DNA from: Cyanoderma ruficeps
Lineage: Eukaryota > Chordata > Aves > Passeriformes > Timaliidae
Length of the DNA: 64,000 bases
Reading direction: 5' to 3'
Assembly (NCBI GenBank): GCA_008694505.1
Contig: VZDJ01000623.1
Coordinates: 2,724,442 to 2,788,441, forward strand
The notes beneath the pieces are model-generated. The model made no database searches. It saw only the letters and a list, made by a program, of their open reading frames with translations, and was not told the origin of the DNA. Made by a program: the position numbers and the translations under genes. Of the stretch, positions 1-12,832 are shown piece after piece (position 1 is the stretch's first letter; each line of letters opens with the position of its first letter).

Positions 1-3000
1 AAAATAAAACACTCTCAAATGTAAAAAAAGCACTATGAAACAGCACAAAGCCCTCTTATCTTGGGAGAGAAGAGGGGGGAAAACAACACAGCTTGTTAGC
101 CAAGTTGCTTGAAGCACCATGAGGAGATGCTTAGATAAAAACATTAATGGAGCAGAAAAACTGTGTGACTCCTTTTGGCCTAATGACCCAGGCACTGGAG
201 CACAAGAGGAATAATTTAGAAGGAAGGGAAACATCTCCTGTCACAGGTTTGACTTATGCCTTTTTAGGAAGGAGGAGGCTATATATTTAGATGTGGGGGG
301 AGACTGTACCAAGAAATGAGCTGAAAGAAGTGGTTCTCAAAAGCACATGGACACAGGGCAGAGAGATACTCCAGGCTGCAGGGAGACTTCTGCTCTGGGG
401 TATGTTAAGGTGTATCTGGAGTAATTTTACTGGCTAATTTTCCTGTCCATAGCCATGTAATTTATGCCATAGACATAAATTTATGCTCTTAAGAGAGAGA
501 CCCTGAAAAAAAAAATAAATCTTGCAGAGCTTTGTAGGCAAGTCCATTGGATGAGTGTCTCTAATGAATCTTGTATTTTTAATGGAAAGCAATGAAAGGG
601 ATTCAAGGATTCCTGAGTAACAGCTGAGATGATTTGTGCCCAGAAAACAAATGTGCCTTTTTGCCACTGTTGGAAGGGAACATAACAGGCACTAAAGCTG
701 AGAACAGGCTGGTTCTGCAGGTGAAGGGAGAAGCACTGGGGAAAAGATGAAAGGAGAGGACTGGGGCAAAGCAGAACAATGGGATTCAGCTGCAGCTTAA
801 TTGACTCTAGAGACTTTTAGGTCTCATTCCTTGTTCATAAGCTGGAAGAATTCATGGACATGGGTCTTTTACAAGGACAGCTTGTACTGCACCAATACAC
901 TTTTATCATTTTCAGTGACCACTAAAATGACTGGCAGCTTCAGTGGCAGTGTTTGCCCTGGAGATTGTGTGGTGTCATGACATTTTTGTCTTGCATTGCC
1001 ATGTGGCTGTGAGGAAGGTGGAGGAGCCCTCTATATACACATAAGTAGATATAGTGTTTATGTATATATATATAAAATGTATATAAATATATTTGTACTC
1101 ACATATTAAACCCACTATTTATATAGTGATAGGTAGAGATATACAGCGATAAATAGCACTGTTTTTTTTGCCAAACAGCACATTGTTTGGCTTCAATAAT
1201 GAATGCATAGACAATGACTTGTGCCATTTGGCAAAAACTGTTTAAGAGCACTGTGAATGTTGTTAATTTATTCTGTAGTTTAAATTTCTCTTCGTATTTG
1301 GGTTACATTTAGGGCAAGACAGAAACTATGTGGTGTCCCTGTGCTCAATTAGCTAATCTGGATGAACCCAGACAAATCAGAAGTTAAAAGCACAGTGGTC
1401 CTTCCCTCTCCTCTTGTCCTCCATCTCCACATTACCTCTGCTACAGCAAATCGCTGCTTTCCATCTCTTGTCTAAAACTTGCAGTTTTAGCTTTGGAGGG
1501 TGCCTGTAAAATGTCTACTTAGAGGTCTTCTTGTGTGTTGGCTTTGTGGTCACAGCAGATCTTCCTGAAGTCAGAGGGTAGCACACAAAAGCACAGCTGA
1601 TTCTTTCTTATTTTCTCTTAAATAATTTGCAGCATCTCGACCTTGCTGTAAAATTCTGCCTTGGATTTCTACAGCTTGGAAGTTTTCCTGTGTGAGTCGA
1701 GGGAAGCCCCTACTACTCAGCAGCAGCTGGAACAGCAGCATTTTACTCACCTTACACTCAGGTTTCAAACATCATTATAAAGTTATAAGGCTGTGAAGGA
1801 ACAGGTTGCAACCCCACAACAGAAGAGGAAGGGGCTGAACACATCCCACAGGACAGTTCCCATCTTCTGCCAGCTCAGTTGTTTGCAGGGATGTGCTGTG
1901 AATTTATTTAATGAAACGATACAGGTTAAAAATAGTTCTCTAAAAAGGAGGTGGGGGAAGGGGAGAAGTACAGAATACAAGAAGTTTTGTTTCTTTTCAG
2001 TCCATAGATGCTATAAATCAGTGGAGAAGTCAGATGCAGGGTTTTTTTCCCCTTCTGTGTTGCATCGTTAAAAAATCATCAACCACTACACTGAAATGGT
2101 TTGCAAGAGTGACTTTGCCAGGAACAATTTCTGCTTGAGAACAATAAAAAATTAGTAGATGCCAGGTTGAGTTTGTGTGCCAGTGGTTACTGAATTCAGC
2201 TTAAGAGCTGTAAATGGAACCAATCATAATTTCTTAATGAGATATATGAGAACAAAGAATCACAATGCTTGAATAATCTGTCACTTCTCTATCAGTGCTG
2301 CTTAAGCAATTATTCAGTTTGTTCAGTGGTTTGACAGGTAACATGATAAAAATCAATTTATGAAGCAGATTAAATGTAAATATGCAGAGCTATGTTTCTT
2401 TTGTTCCCCCTCAGGAATGCCATTCTAAGGCCTTATGCTTTTTTATCCTTACAATCCCTACCCAGCCTTCTGTTTTCAGCGGTACTACTTGGATGAAGTG
2501 CTACATGGCCCGTAGTGACATAATTCACCAGATCATTTGTCTTTAATCCATCTCTGGTCTAATGAGACTGTCGTCTGGGCCTCAGTAAAAATGAATGATG
2601 CATTGCTCTGGTGTACAGTGTAAGTATATTTTTCACTGCTAAGGCCATATTTTTTCAGGGTCATTAAAGAAACTCATCCCTCAGCCCTTATTAACACTTA
2701 ATGTAAATATTTCTGAATATTTTATTCATTTGGCAGCTAACGTAGGAGAAACTTGGTTCCCTAGGAGCTAAATAACAATCATTGTACATGGAGTGATACC
2801 ATCACCTCTTTTAATACCAGAGCTTTCACTGTGTTGCAGCAGACTCTGAATGGGATGGTCCCACCCCTGTTTGTAGTGGTGGAAATCTGCAGCAAACACT
2901 GATAACAGCTGCCACAGTGGGCACTAAATGCCATCTTCAGCAGCAGCTGTTCACTGCTCTTACCCTTTTCTTCCATAAATGAGTCCTTTGTACTTTGAAT

Positions 3001-5109
3001 GAAGCTGTGGCGCAGAGGAGATAATATTTTCCCCCCTATGAAATGTTTTCACCTCTCGTCTTCTTCATGGGGAACTCAGAGATTTTTGTTCCTTGCACAA
3101 ATAAATCCTGAATTCCTCAGTCCATTTGTGTTTTGTACATTCTATAAGATGCCATTGACACACCTGGCTGTGTGTTTCATCATGTCTCTTGTACTGTCGC
3201 TCCGTTCTCAACAGAGATGTCGTAACAACTTTTAGGGAATTGTGAGTGCTTTTCTTTTTATTTCAGTCAAGGTGACAGGGTTCCAAGAAGCCTTTTAAAT
3301 ACACCAGAGGACTGTGTTATGGAAGAGAACAGTATTTCTTAACTTATCGTTACCATGTGACTCCTGTAACTGTAAATTTTGAGCAAATCACGTCCTTACA
3401 AAATCTGGGATACTGAAAACTCGTATGCTTATATTTTAGCTACATTAATGCATGACATATGGACTTCCAGTATCTGGTTATTCAGTTTCTGCTCAACATC
3501 TTGTATTTTGTGGTGACTGCTGAAGAATCTGAATATGCCTGGTTTTTCCTTATCCTTATCTCAGCACCTTATTGATGCTGCTGTAGTGTTCAGATTGTGG
3601 TTTGTTGGCTAATTGTCAAATACTCGTGGCTTCATTAAGAAACAGATGTACAGGTCTACACTTTGTTTTCGTAGCTGCACTTTTGACATATTGTAAATGT
3701 CCTTAATTGATTTTGTTCAGGATAATACCATCTGCTGGCATCTGTTTCTGCTGTGGCTCTTGCTGAATACTTGTGTGCATCATGGTCTATATGGACAAAT
3801 TACAGAGTGTCAGCAAGGTATTATGTCCTTTTTCTGTTTGACACCAGACACCAGAGTTTGAACACTGGACAACCTAATACCTACATAATTTAATATCTAG
3901 ATTAATACAGTTTATTACAAAAAGCATATTTCAGGCAAAAATTAGGCCCTCTGTCCATGTTGGGCTCTCTTAATGTATTGTTCGTGTGTCTGCAAATATA
4001 TCAAAAGTTGCAGATTGGGAAAAAAGAGTCTTTGGCTTTATATTTGTCTCCCCATTGATCATGGAGGGATGTGGAATACACTTCCAGATCTTCCTGAAGC
4101 CTTGACATAAAATTGTCTAAAAATAGTCAAAATAAGTGTTGCTAACACATCACTTACTGTATATGTAAGGCTGATGGTCTTCTTGTAAACTTTTAACATA
4201 GATAGATATGTTCTGATGTGAAGATTTTGGTGGCAGAAGCAATACTGGATATGCACTAGATGAGGAATCTGCTGAGGGTGCAACTAGGAAAATGTATGCT
4301 GTCTCATGAAGGTCCAGAACAAAATTCTTGGTTTTGAGTAGCCTGCTGTCCTGTTGGATTTAGCTCTCCATATTCCACTCTGTCCTTCCTAGTAGGTAGA
4401 ATCACTATTTATGGTGGATTTTATTGCAGTTGCTGTGTCTGTGTCTGAACTGTGAAATGCAATAGAAATTCCATTTCCTGGCACACCCTGTCTCTGCTCC
4501 TGAAAAGTGCAGACAGGCATCAAAAATCATATAGGTCAGGATTTATCTGTAGTGGCCTAGCTCTGCTCCCAATAAAAGTAGTGAGAGTTGGCGTTTGATG
4601 TCAATGAGGCAGCATTCATCCAGTTTTAAGATGCTTACGACCCCTTTACCTCTCCACACCTCACACATGCGGTGGTGACAGGGAGAAGCAGGGTCATGCA
4701 GAGAAATGAGAGTCCTCCAAATACCCTTGAAGACAGGGAGAGGGGTGTTCTCAGTGTTTCAGTCCAAGTGGGTCACCAGTCTGAAATTCTTGTGTCCCAG
4801 CAGGGCTGAATTGTCCTTGAGCTGGAGTAGCCTTTGCTTCACATGGGCAGGATTTGGGTGAAAACTTAATTACAGAGAACCTTCATGGCTGTGCATGTGT
4901 ATTAGAGATCATGTGAAAGTAATGGCAAAAGTACAGGTTCACTTTTGACTTTGCCAGCCACCTTCTTTGACCCAGTGTCCCTGCTGTTGGTGGTCTTCCA
5001 CTGCTGATATCTGCAGGACTGGTGCTCCCATGTTGGTGCCCACTCAGGAGTCAGACCTTTTAAGGTCATGAGCTTTAGGGATGATGTGGACTAATGGTGG
5101 AGACATGTA
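1..5109. other. No gene recognised; non-coding DNA
   Basis: I see no gene, RNA or clear mobile element here. Open frames are short (under 95 codons), lack recognisable domains and overlap each other on both strands. Inside it are a TA-rich tract (1030-1135), a perfect 8-bp inverted repeat (1170-1191), and an AT-rich stretch around 2190-2400 with motifs resembling developmental transcription-factor sites. Composition is CpG-poor throughout, so there is no promoter-type island. Confidence 0.6.
1030..1135. repeat. TA-rich low-complexity tract
   Basis: The tract alternates short runs of TA and TATATA with A- and T-rich spacers, for example a (TA)n core near 1060-1072. It has no open frame and no terminal repeats, so I call it low complexity rather than a mobile element. 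Confidence 0.7.
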
Positions 5110-5114
5110 TTGGG

Positions 5115-5310
5115 TTGAAGAGCACTAGATAACAATTTGGGAGAGTTGGGTTTTGTTTCTGACTGTGGCACTGGCCTTTTTTTGTGACCTTGGAGAAGTT
5201 GCAGCACCTCACTGTCCTGGTTTCCCCATCTGTCAAACATTTCCCAACCTACTTTGTAACTCACTTTGAGGTCTAACTCATTAAAGCTTGCTATGTGAGA
5301 TGTTCAGAAC
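5115..5310 (+). mobile_element. MIR-like ancient SINE (CORE-SINE type)
   Basis: The order of words matches a MIR-type SINE read in sense. A left part runs 'gaagagcact' then 'ctgactgtggcactgg'. This is followed by 'tgtgaccttggagaagt', then 'tttccccatctgtcaaa', then a tail with 'aactcattaaagcttgc'. In MIR these correspond to the phrases about the accuracy-conserved core and the 3' region. The copy is heavily diverged, with no target duplication visible, as expected for an insertion older than birds. The assignment rests on remembered consensus order, not on an alignment. Confidence 0.65.
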
Positions 5311-8300
5311 GTACTGTGCAAGGTGTTGTTTTTGTCATGGTAATGTGGTAAGAATCTCCCCTCTTGTATCCAAATATGTTGGGGACTGAGCTGCAGTGCT
5401 CGTGTTTGGAAGATGATGCTTTGTGGGGAGCACAAAGCCAGAATCTGATCCCTTTCCTAAAAATACCACTCCAAATAGAGGTGGACAGCCCCACCTCAAA
5501 AACACTAGAAATGGGATAGGAGAGTAAACCCAACAGAAATCTGTTTTGTTTTCTGAAACTGTTCCTGTCTTTTAGCGTGCTGGGAACCTCAGCAAGGCAG
5601 AAAGACCTTCCAGAACTGTCTCTGAGCACTCAGCACCAACCAGCCAGTGATGGGTTTTGTAATATAGGTTCATCGGTGGATGGACATTAGGGAGACATCT
5701 GTAAGAGACTGAAAAGCTGTGAGGCAGTTTCCCCCTCCTGTGCAGTCCATGTTACAAGTGGGAGTCAGAAAATAGCAGCTCTTTTAGCAGCATGCTGCCA
5801 ACAGAGTGGGATTTGCAGAGCAGGATAAGGATTTGTGCTGCCCTGAAGAGCCCTCCAGTGATAAGAGAATGTGGTCTTGCCTTGAAGACACATCTGCAGC
5901 ATTAGCCATGTGTTATCTGCTAATTATATTTTTTAATGTCTCACAGTGTTTGTGCCTCTTGAAAATCAGTTCAGTAGCTAAAGCCAACACACTGAGTGGC
6001 TACTGAAATGATAAAGCTTTTTGAAACACCTTCAAAAAGCCAATGAAAGCAATTGTAGGAATGTCTTCATTTCCATGTCTTCTTGGGGGAAAAAAGTGTA
6101 CCTGTGAGATGCAAGAGGGATGGAGTTGTGTTTCCAGTCATTGCAGCAGTACTGTTTTAAAAAGCCTTTTTGTAGGCACAATGCATTCAGGTTTTTTCTC
6201 TGATTCTGGAAAAAAAGTAAAGTTCATGCATAAATTGGCAAGCAGGCTTTCATTTAAGCTGTGTGATTTAGATGTGCTGGTGAAGGCTGCTGCTGTAGAG
6301 CATTTGGCATTCATCAGAAAAATCTCCAAGTCTAAACAGTTTTATTATGCAAAGTTATATAGTTGGAAGGTAAAACACTCTGTCTTTTTCCACTTTGATG
6401 AACTGGGCTAGATGATGGATGTCCCATCAAATGTCTCATAAACTTGCAGGGAAGGTGAATAGCTGTAGGTCTCACTGTTCAACCTGTGGCTGCCCTAAGC
6501 CCTAAGGGAAAAGGATGTTTAGCTGGGCTGTGGGTAGGTGAGCAGCTGTACTCAAGAAACCATGTGGGTTCTCAAAAAATGTGTTAGAAAACCATTGGCA
6601 TCTTCATGAATTAGAGTCCCAATATCTGGATATTTCCATTCAGATTTTATTAGCCCAGCTTTATACTTCTTCAAGACACTTCTACTAATGAAGCTTGCAG
6701 TGACTGCACTTCACATATGTAGAGAGATTTTCTTGCAATGAATATTCCTTAGTGACTTAGGGAAATTCATAGCTCACTATAACGTTTATTAAAGCTTCAC
6801 CCTGTTCGGTATGTGATTACTTTGCTCATTCACAGTGCCATGTGTTCACTCTAAAGTCTTATTAGAGGTGTGAAGTCAAAAGGATTTCCGCAGAAGCCAA
6901 AATATTAGGCTCTTAGTGTGTTTTTTTACTGGGTATGGACTGCTGAAAGGTGACTAAGGAGGGTTTTCCTGAGTGACTTCCTCTGTATTTTTCATTTCTA
7001 CATAATGCAAAGGACCAGGTTTGCTAATCCCACCCAGGGCTCATCTCAGCAGCCAAAGAAAGCCCTTGGCTTTTTTGTCCCTCTCTATCCACTGCAGCTG
7101 AGTGGGGTGGGAGCTGTGGGTCAGACCTCAGCCCTGCCAGGACACCTGGATGGGGCAGCCCAATGTGGACAGAAGCAGCTGCAGCTGGTGAGGTCCTGGC
7201 CTTGGTGTCCTGCACCCACCCAGCACCACCACAACCAGCACCAGTCAGAGCCCTGCTGAGCCACTCTGTGAAATATCTTTGCAGGAGAATCTTGGCAGGG
7301 TGAGAGGGAAAAACCTATTTAGCTCAGCATACTGTTGGTGCACCATAAATATTTTTCTCCATTCCATAAAAACTGCAATAAGGGAACACCAGCCTTCATG
7401 AAATGCCCTTTAAAATGCAGTAAGAAAACTCAATATATTAATAGGTTCCTATTTATTCGAGCAAACCTTTAAAATAAGCTCTGAGTGCTCAGAACAGTAA
7501 CTTTCTCCATCACAGGCAAAGGAATTGAGTTGTTTTTTATTTTGGATAGCTTTAGTTTTTCTGGGAAGAGGACTGTAGCAGAAAGAATAACCCAAGACAA
7601 TAATTTGGGCCTTGAATGAAACCAATTTCTTGCATGTAATTTGGGTTTGTTCTCCTCTGAGGCTGTGCTTTATGTGGACAGTATAAAACTTGGCAGTCTT
7701 TCAAAGGCTTGAGGGAATAAAAGAAAGGACTCATTATCCCTTCACCTTGTGCATTGCAGGATCTGCAGAGATTGTGAGAAGTGCTGCTGTTCCTCAGGAG
7801 TTACTGGTTCCTTTAGAGGCAGTGAAGAGGCTGGGTGGGATTCACTGCCCTTACAAGGGTTGGGTTCCTAAATTTAGGAATTCACTGTCATTTGTTGTAG
7901 TAGTCTAGCTTATGAAGAATGGGATACCAGGGATGGGTTGGGTAGAGCAGCTTCTTTCTTGGTTGGGTCCAGTCCCTTTACTGCATGTAAGATCTTCCGT
8001 TGAATAATGTCATCAAAAGTCAAAATTATTTTGCTTGGCTTTAATTTTATTCTCTCCACTTCTGGCTTAATTTGCCCGGTTTTAAATTGTCTTTGGAAAC
8101 TGAAGCCAACCTTTGCCAGCCTTCTGAGGTGGCAGTGGCACTGTTTTCTCTGCCTGGTTTTGGCACAAATAAGACATTCTTTTAATACTGGTAGTTTAAA
8201 AAGGAGGTCTTGCAAAAAGATACTAAAGCACATCCCCACTTGTACCACGGGCTCTGTTGTGAGAATTTCATATGGGGTTTGTAACCTGGAACATGTGTGA

Positions 8301-8396
8301 TCCACTGGGTCTGCAAAAGCAGTTCCCAGAGTAATTAAACATTAACTACCTTTGCTTGAAAAGAGCTGTCATCATTACTCTTTGCACTTGTGCTTC
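5311..8396. other. No gene recognised; non-coding DNA
   Basis: Open frames of up to 131 codons occur (for example minus strand 7910-8305 and plus strand 6043-6411) but show no domain, no family resemblance and no convincing splice context. The piece at 7005-7260 is more GC-rich, with CAC and CAG triplets, but is not a CpG island. I see no mobile element. Confidence 0.55.
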
Positions 8397-8409
8397 TTTT
8401 TTTTTTTTT
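8397..8409. repeat. Poly-T run
   Basis: Thirteen consecutive T bases between 'cttc' and 'gtatgg'. It is a simple homopolymer; no adjacent SINE or processed transcript was recognised that would make it a reverse-strand poly(A) tail. Confidence 0.8.
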
Positions 8410-9149
8410 GTATGGATACTGATTTTAAGCTTTTAAAGCACCTGCCCACTCTTTATCTCAGCTGGTATTTACACTGAAAGGTGGTTTGAATCCTGCAGTT
8501 TCCATTAGTGCAGCTGCTCTACTTGGAATTACTTTTGGGTCATTACACAAAACCCAGGAATTTTTAATGCTCTGTGTAAGTGGGAGATGGAAGAGCCTGT
8601 TTTCTGCCTTCAGATGGTAAAGTCAGCAAGCTCAGAGACTCAGCTGGCCCTACACGACTTTGGATGGGTGGTTCTTTAGGGAAATGTGGGTTGTTGGCAG
8701 CAGTGTGGGTGGGTGGGAAATGGAAACTCCAGTGCCATTGCTGGGTATGCCTCAGCCCCGTTTTTTCTGAACCCTCCTCCAGCTGGAAAAATCTTCCTGC
8801 CTGTGTAGTGGGAGATGCAATAGTCAAACACAGGAGCAATGGCTGGTTTTGGTCACCTGGTGCCTAGTTGGCTCTGAAGTTGTATTGCTGTTGTCCTTTT
8901 CTGTGTAAAGCCTTGCTGCACCAGTGTTATGTTGTGTGGGGTTGGGGGCCAGAGGGTGAGAACACACAAGAATTGGAAAACCAAACCTCAAATACCCCAA
9001 ATCTAGCCAAATAAAATTGGAGGGGGGTAGGAGAGCAGGGCAAGTATGAGCCCTAGCTGGATGGGCTGAGTTTTAAACGCTTTAGAGGTGGTTTAAAGAA
9101 AAATCACTGCATAAAATTGTTTTGTGACCTGAAAGAAAGGTGAAGACAA

Positions 9150-9240
9150 AACAATTAAAAAAAACAAAACAAAAGAACCCTTAAAAGGGAGGAGAAAATA
9201 GGAAGAAGATAAAAAAGAAAAGAATGAAAAGAAAATAGAA
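9150..9240. repeat. A-rich / purine-rich low-complexity tract
   Basis: About 90 bases dominated by A with interspersed G, such as 'aaaacaaaacaaaag' followed by GA-rich pieces. The minus-strand frame across it encodes mostly phenylalanine and is a composition artefact. Confidence 0.65.
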
Positions 9241-10963
9241 GCTTGACCATTGTTGGATCACGGAAAAGTGAGAAGCACTGATCAGCATGCTCATTTCCAG
9301 GGCTGTGCAAGCTCTGGGTGTGTTGTTAGATGGTTTCCAGTTCAGGGCTGGCCAGTGTCCAGCTGGCATGGGGCACAGCTGGGAGACCTCCCGTCTGTCT
9401 GTGAAATGCCGCGAGGATGCACTGTGCCCCAGCCGAGTGAAAACTCGTCACTTTGCTGCTCAGCCTGCCCTTTGAACAAGAAAAAATAATAATTCTGAAG
9501 GAGCAGAGGAGAAGTTTTGCCATTGCACAGCATTTGAACCCTGTAGCAGAGGTTGTGGTTGTGGATCCAAGGCTTCTTCTCTCTATAGGCCAAAGTTGCC
9601 ACCTCCAGGGGGAGGTTTAATTCCTGCAGGGTGGGGTTGGGAAGGAGGCACAGCTCAGATGTGTCTTGTCTTTAAGCAGTAGCAGCTGAAACAAAGAACT
9701 GAAGTTGTTTACCAGATTCAGCAGTAACTGGTGAGCACTGTCCATACCTTCTGCTCCCCAGTCTGAGTAGGAAAATCTGTTTTGACTCTGGGGAACTTGT
9801 ACCATGCAACTGTCAAGAGTGGGTATCCTAGGGAATGTGCAATGGCAAAGTTCAAAGAAGACGCAGTTGGTGGAGCGAATCTGCTGAAGATTCTGTAACA
9901 TTTAATGAGACAGACCTGAAGACACAAACTGTTCTTGCAGAGTTGATGGGATTGGAGGCTGCAGAATCCAGCCTGCTCCTGAGTCTCCTGAAGCTAGTGA
10001 GCGGCGTGGGAGGAGGAAGGGATCATGGGAAGGGTATCTCCTGCATGTCAGTTTTTATGAAAACACTAACTGAACGATTTTCACTATCCCTCACTGCTTG
10101 CTTCCTGCCATACTGTGTATTTCTTCCCCTCACAGCTGTGCTGATCTGCTGTGGGTCAGGGGCCAGCACTGGGCCCTGCTTTGCCGTGTGGATCCCCTCG
10201 AGCAGGAAGCAGCCCCTGGAAGGGCCATGGCCTCACTCGGCTGCAGGCAGCCACAGGTGTGCTGGCTTTCCAAGGTTTTGATTTCCAACCTGGCTGGCAG
10301 CAGTGGGGATTGAATTGTCTGAATTATCTTCTTGGAGTGAAGGCATTGTGCCCTGGCCACAGCGCTGGGAGCAGCTGTAATGCCTGACCCCAGGACAACT
10401 TCACTCAGGTGCCTGTGCTGAGGAGCCAGATCTGGTTCATCTGGATCTGGCTCTAGGATCAGTTTAATTAATATTTTCTTTTAAGCAGATTAAATTGATT
10501 GCTTTGGAAAAAAAAAAAGGTAAATTTTCTTTGCATTTTAATTTTTTGGTTGTTTCAGTAGCTGGCTGAGAAAGAAGAGAAATTCACATGGTTTTCACTA
10601 TAAAATCTTTATTGAAAAAATTCCAGTCTATTGGGTATGAATTAAGGAGCTGTGACATAGACTGTCCCCATATTTTTAATGACCCTAGAATGACATGTTC
10701 TGCAAAAGGGGAAGAAATGATAGAAATAAAAATTCACTTTACAACCTGGTAAATGAGGAAGGATGTCTACAGCTCAGAACTCCTCTGTCCTCTCCCTGGA
10801 ACACACCAGATATAACCAGTTAAAGAACTGCTATTTCAATTTGGGACGTGTGTGCACATGCTGTCTGCTGTGTCAAGAATATCCACTGCACCTGGGATAT
10901 GATGGATTTACTACACTTGTCTGAAGCTGGGGTTTCATGTGCTGGATGAAATTGTACAGTGTT
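9241..10963. other. No gene recognised; non-coding DNA
   Basis: Several overlapping frames on both strands (up to 148 codons at 9835-10281 plus) show no recognisable domains. The segment 10130-10380 is more GC-rich but has few CpGs. A minus-strand AATAAA-like word occurs near 10610, but there is no coding sequence upstream of it, so I do not call a 3' UTR. Confidence 0.5.
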
Positions 10964-10988
10964 GGGGGGGGGGGGNNGGGGGGGGGGG
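10964..10988. repeat. Poly-G tract interrupted by two N
   Basis: Twelve G bases, two unresolved bases (10976-10977), then eleven G bases, followed by G/T-rich sequence. The tract meets the simple pattern for an intramolecular G-quadruplex on the plus strand. The true length is unknown because the assembly is unresolved exactly inside the homopolymer. Confidence 0.9.
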
Positions 10989-11610
10989 TTGTTTTTTGGG
11001 TTTTTTTAAATGGATGCATGTGAGCTGCGTGTATGGAGTCCATTCTGACCAGGACTTCTGAGATTTTGTATGTTCCAAAATTCTTGCACAAATTGCCAGC
11101 CCTCTCGTCTTGCATTGAGACAAAATTTCCAGACAGAAAGGAAGACCTCTGTGGGGAATCTCAGGAGGGAAATAACCTAAAACTGAAGCCGTGATCAAAG
11201 AATTTGGTCAGGGTTCCTCTTCAGCATGTAACTGTAGGAGTTGGAGTTTGGCCTTTGCCCATGTCTTCAGCTAATGCACTGCTCTGCTCTTTCAGCTTGA
11301 GTGTTCAACGATCTGCTTTTTCATGTCATACCCTTTCTCTTATGGTTTTTAGGTGGGTTTGAGTCTGAAAGACACATTCATCCAAGTGCTGGCTGAGAAG
11401 TGTCCTCTGCCTCTGTCCTCTCGTGCCGTGGTGTGACTGCAGAAGTAACCTGCAGCAATGGGAATGCAGATGTGTTACAGGGATGATCTCCTGTCCTGAG
11501 GAGCTGGCAAAGACCAGCTGCTCCTGCATGGCTGCTCCATCTTCTGTTGCCTGTGTGAACACGGTGTGATGGGTCTCTGTCCTCTGCAGTTTGTGCCACC
11601 CTCAGCTAAC

Positions 11611-11755
11611 ACAGAATCACTGAATGGTTTGGGTTGGAAAGGACCTTAAAGATCATCAGCCTAACACCCTGCTGTGGGCAGGGACACTTTCCACTAGACC
11701 AGGTCTCTCCAAGCCCAATCCAACCTACAAGGAAGCATGAAGGACTTTGGGGTGC
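11611..11755 (-). mobile_element. CR1 LINE 3' end fragment
   Basis: Read on the plus strand the piece starts with 'cagaatcactgaatgg', the reverse complement of the CR1 terminal octamer repeat. It continues with 'ttggaaaggaccttaaag' and 'gggcagggacactttccac', then 'agaccaggt' and 'caatccaacct'. This is the familiar order of the CR1 3' untranslated end in reverse orientation. It is a typical 5'-truncated copy of only about 145 bp. The boundary on the right, near 11755, is approximate. Confidence 0.9.
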
Positions 11756-12751
11756 TGTAAGAGCTTGAGAGCTTTTACTTCCCATTCAGTGATGTTTCCT
11801 TCACTCAGCACACCCAGGCTTTGTACAACCATCTCCTAAATTTGTACAGGGTGAGGGTTAATCCTTCCGTACCAGAGATCAGCAGCACTTGGGACCTCCC
11901 AGGGCTACCCCAAAACCTCCCTGGGGAAGTGAACATGCCTGAGGGTCAACCTGAGGCTTGTGAGAGCTAAAGATAAAAGTGTAAAAGTTCACAGTGGAAA
12001 AAGGACTCGCATGACTGAGGGCTGTCTGCTGCCCATAGTTTCCTACCAGATAATTGGAGGGTGGGCTAATTCAGGGCAGAGATGGAGGAGGAGATGAGAG
12101 GGAATGTAGGAGCCAGAGCTGGGACCATGACATCATTGTATTTTCTTTCCTGGTGTTGCTTAGAGTGTGTGGCTATGTTTATCTGAAAACCTCATCCTCG
12201 CCTATGTAATTTGAGCTCAGTTTTATGGATTTAGCATGTTTTGGAAACCACATATTAAGAATACAATTTGTCTACGTAATCTTTTCCTATATTTGTGGCA
12301 TGCAAATATGCCAGCACAGGAGTTTCATGTTGAGGGAATAATTCAAATTAATATAACTATCTGCAAATCCTGGTGGAAAGTCCTTTTTGTCAGCAGTACA
12401 GAAACACCAGCTAAGGGGGTTTGCCCTTACACTTTTAAAGTTCCAGGCCTGTATGGGTTCCCAAGGAATTTTAATCTTCCATTTGATTTGGAAGGGATTT
12501 TATGAGCATGAAAGTCTGCTCAGCTTTCAGGGCATACATTGAGGTCTCAGCTCTTCCCTGTGCTGAAGTGTGGCTGCTTTTCTGATTGCCACACCAAGGA
12601 GATAATAATGGGGTTGTTGAATTTAGACTTGGCTGGGAAACACTGAGGAGCACTGGGAGTTGTGCACCACCGAACTTGCTGCTGCATGAGGGACAGTTCC
12701 ACTCTGGGTTGCACAGGCACAACTGGCTCATTTCTGAAACACAGGCATCTG
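11756..12751. other. No gene recognised; non-coding DNA
   Basis: There is no recognisable gene or repeat. Small open frames at 12236-12505 (plus) and 12471-12758 (minus) overlap each other and have no domain. Nothing else can be supported. Confidence 0.5.
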
Positions 12752-12832
12752 ATCCCACTGCAGCTTATTGACTTTAATGGAGTTTGTTCTTTTAATTTTT
12801 ACAATGGTGTAAGAGAGAGCATAGTTTGGCTG
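12752..12832. repeat. Possible ancient sauropsid interspersed repeat
   Basis: The words 'ttgactttaatggagttt', then 'acaatggtgtaag', then 'gagcatagtttggc' follow an order I recall from an old dispersed repeat common in birds and reptiles. I cannot name the family from sequence alone, and the copy is too diverged for its ends to be seen. Confidence 0.3.

Noticed and set aside
7910..8305. 131-codon minus-strand frame rich in lysine and arginine
   Set aside because: Overlapped by a 97-codon plus-strand frame and without a known domain. The bias follows from the T-rich plus strand.
10595..10625. Minus-strand AATAAA as the end of a gene's 3' UTR
   Set aside because: No coding exon or transcript-like structure lies upstream on that strand; single AATAAA words are frequent in AT-rich DNA.
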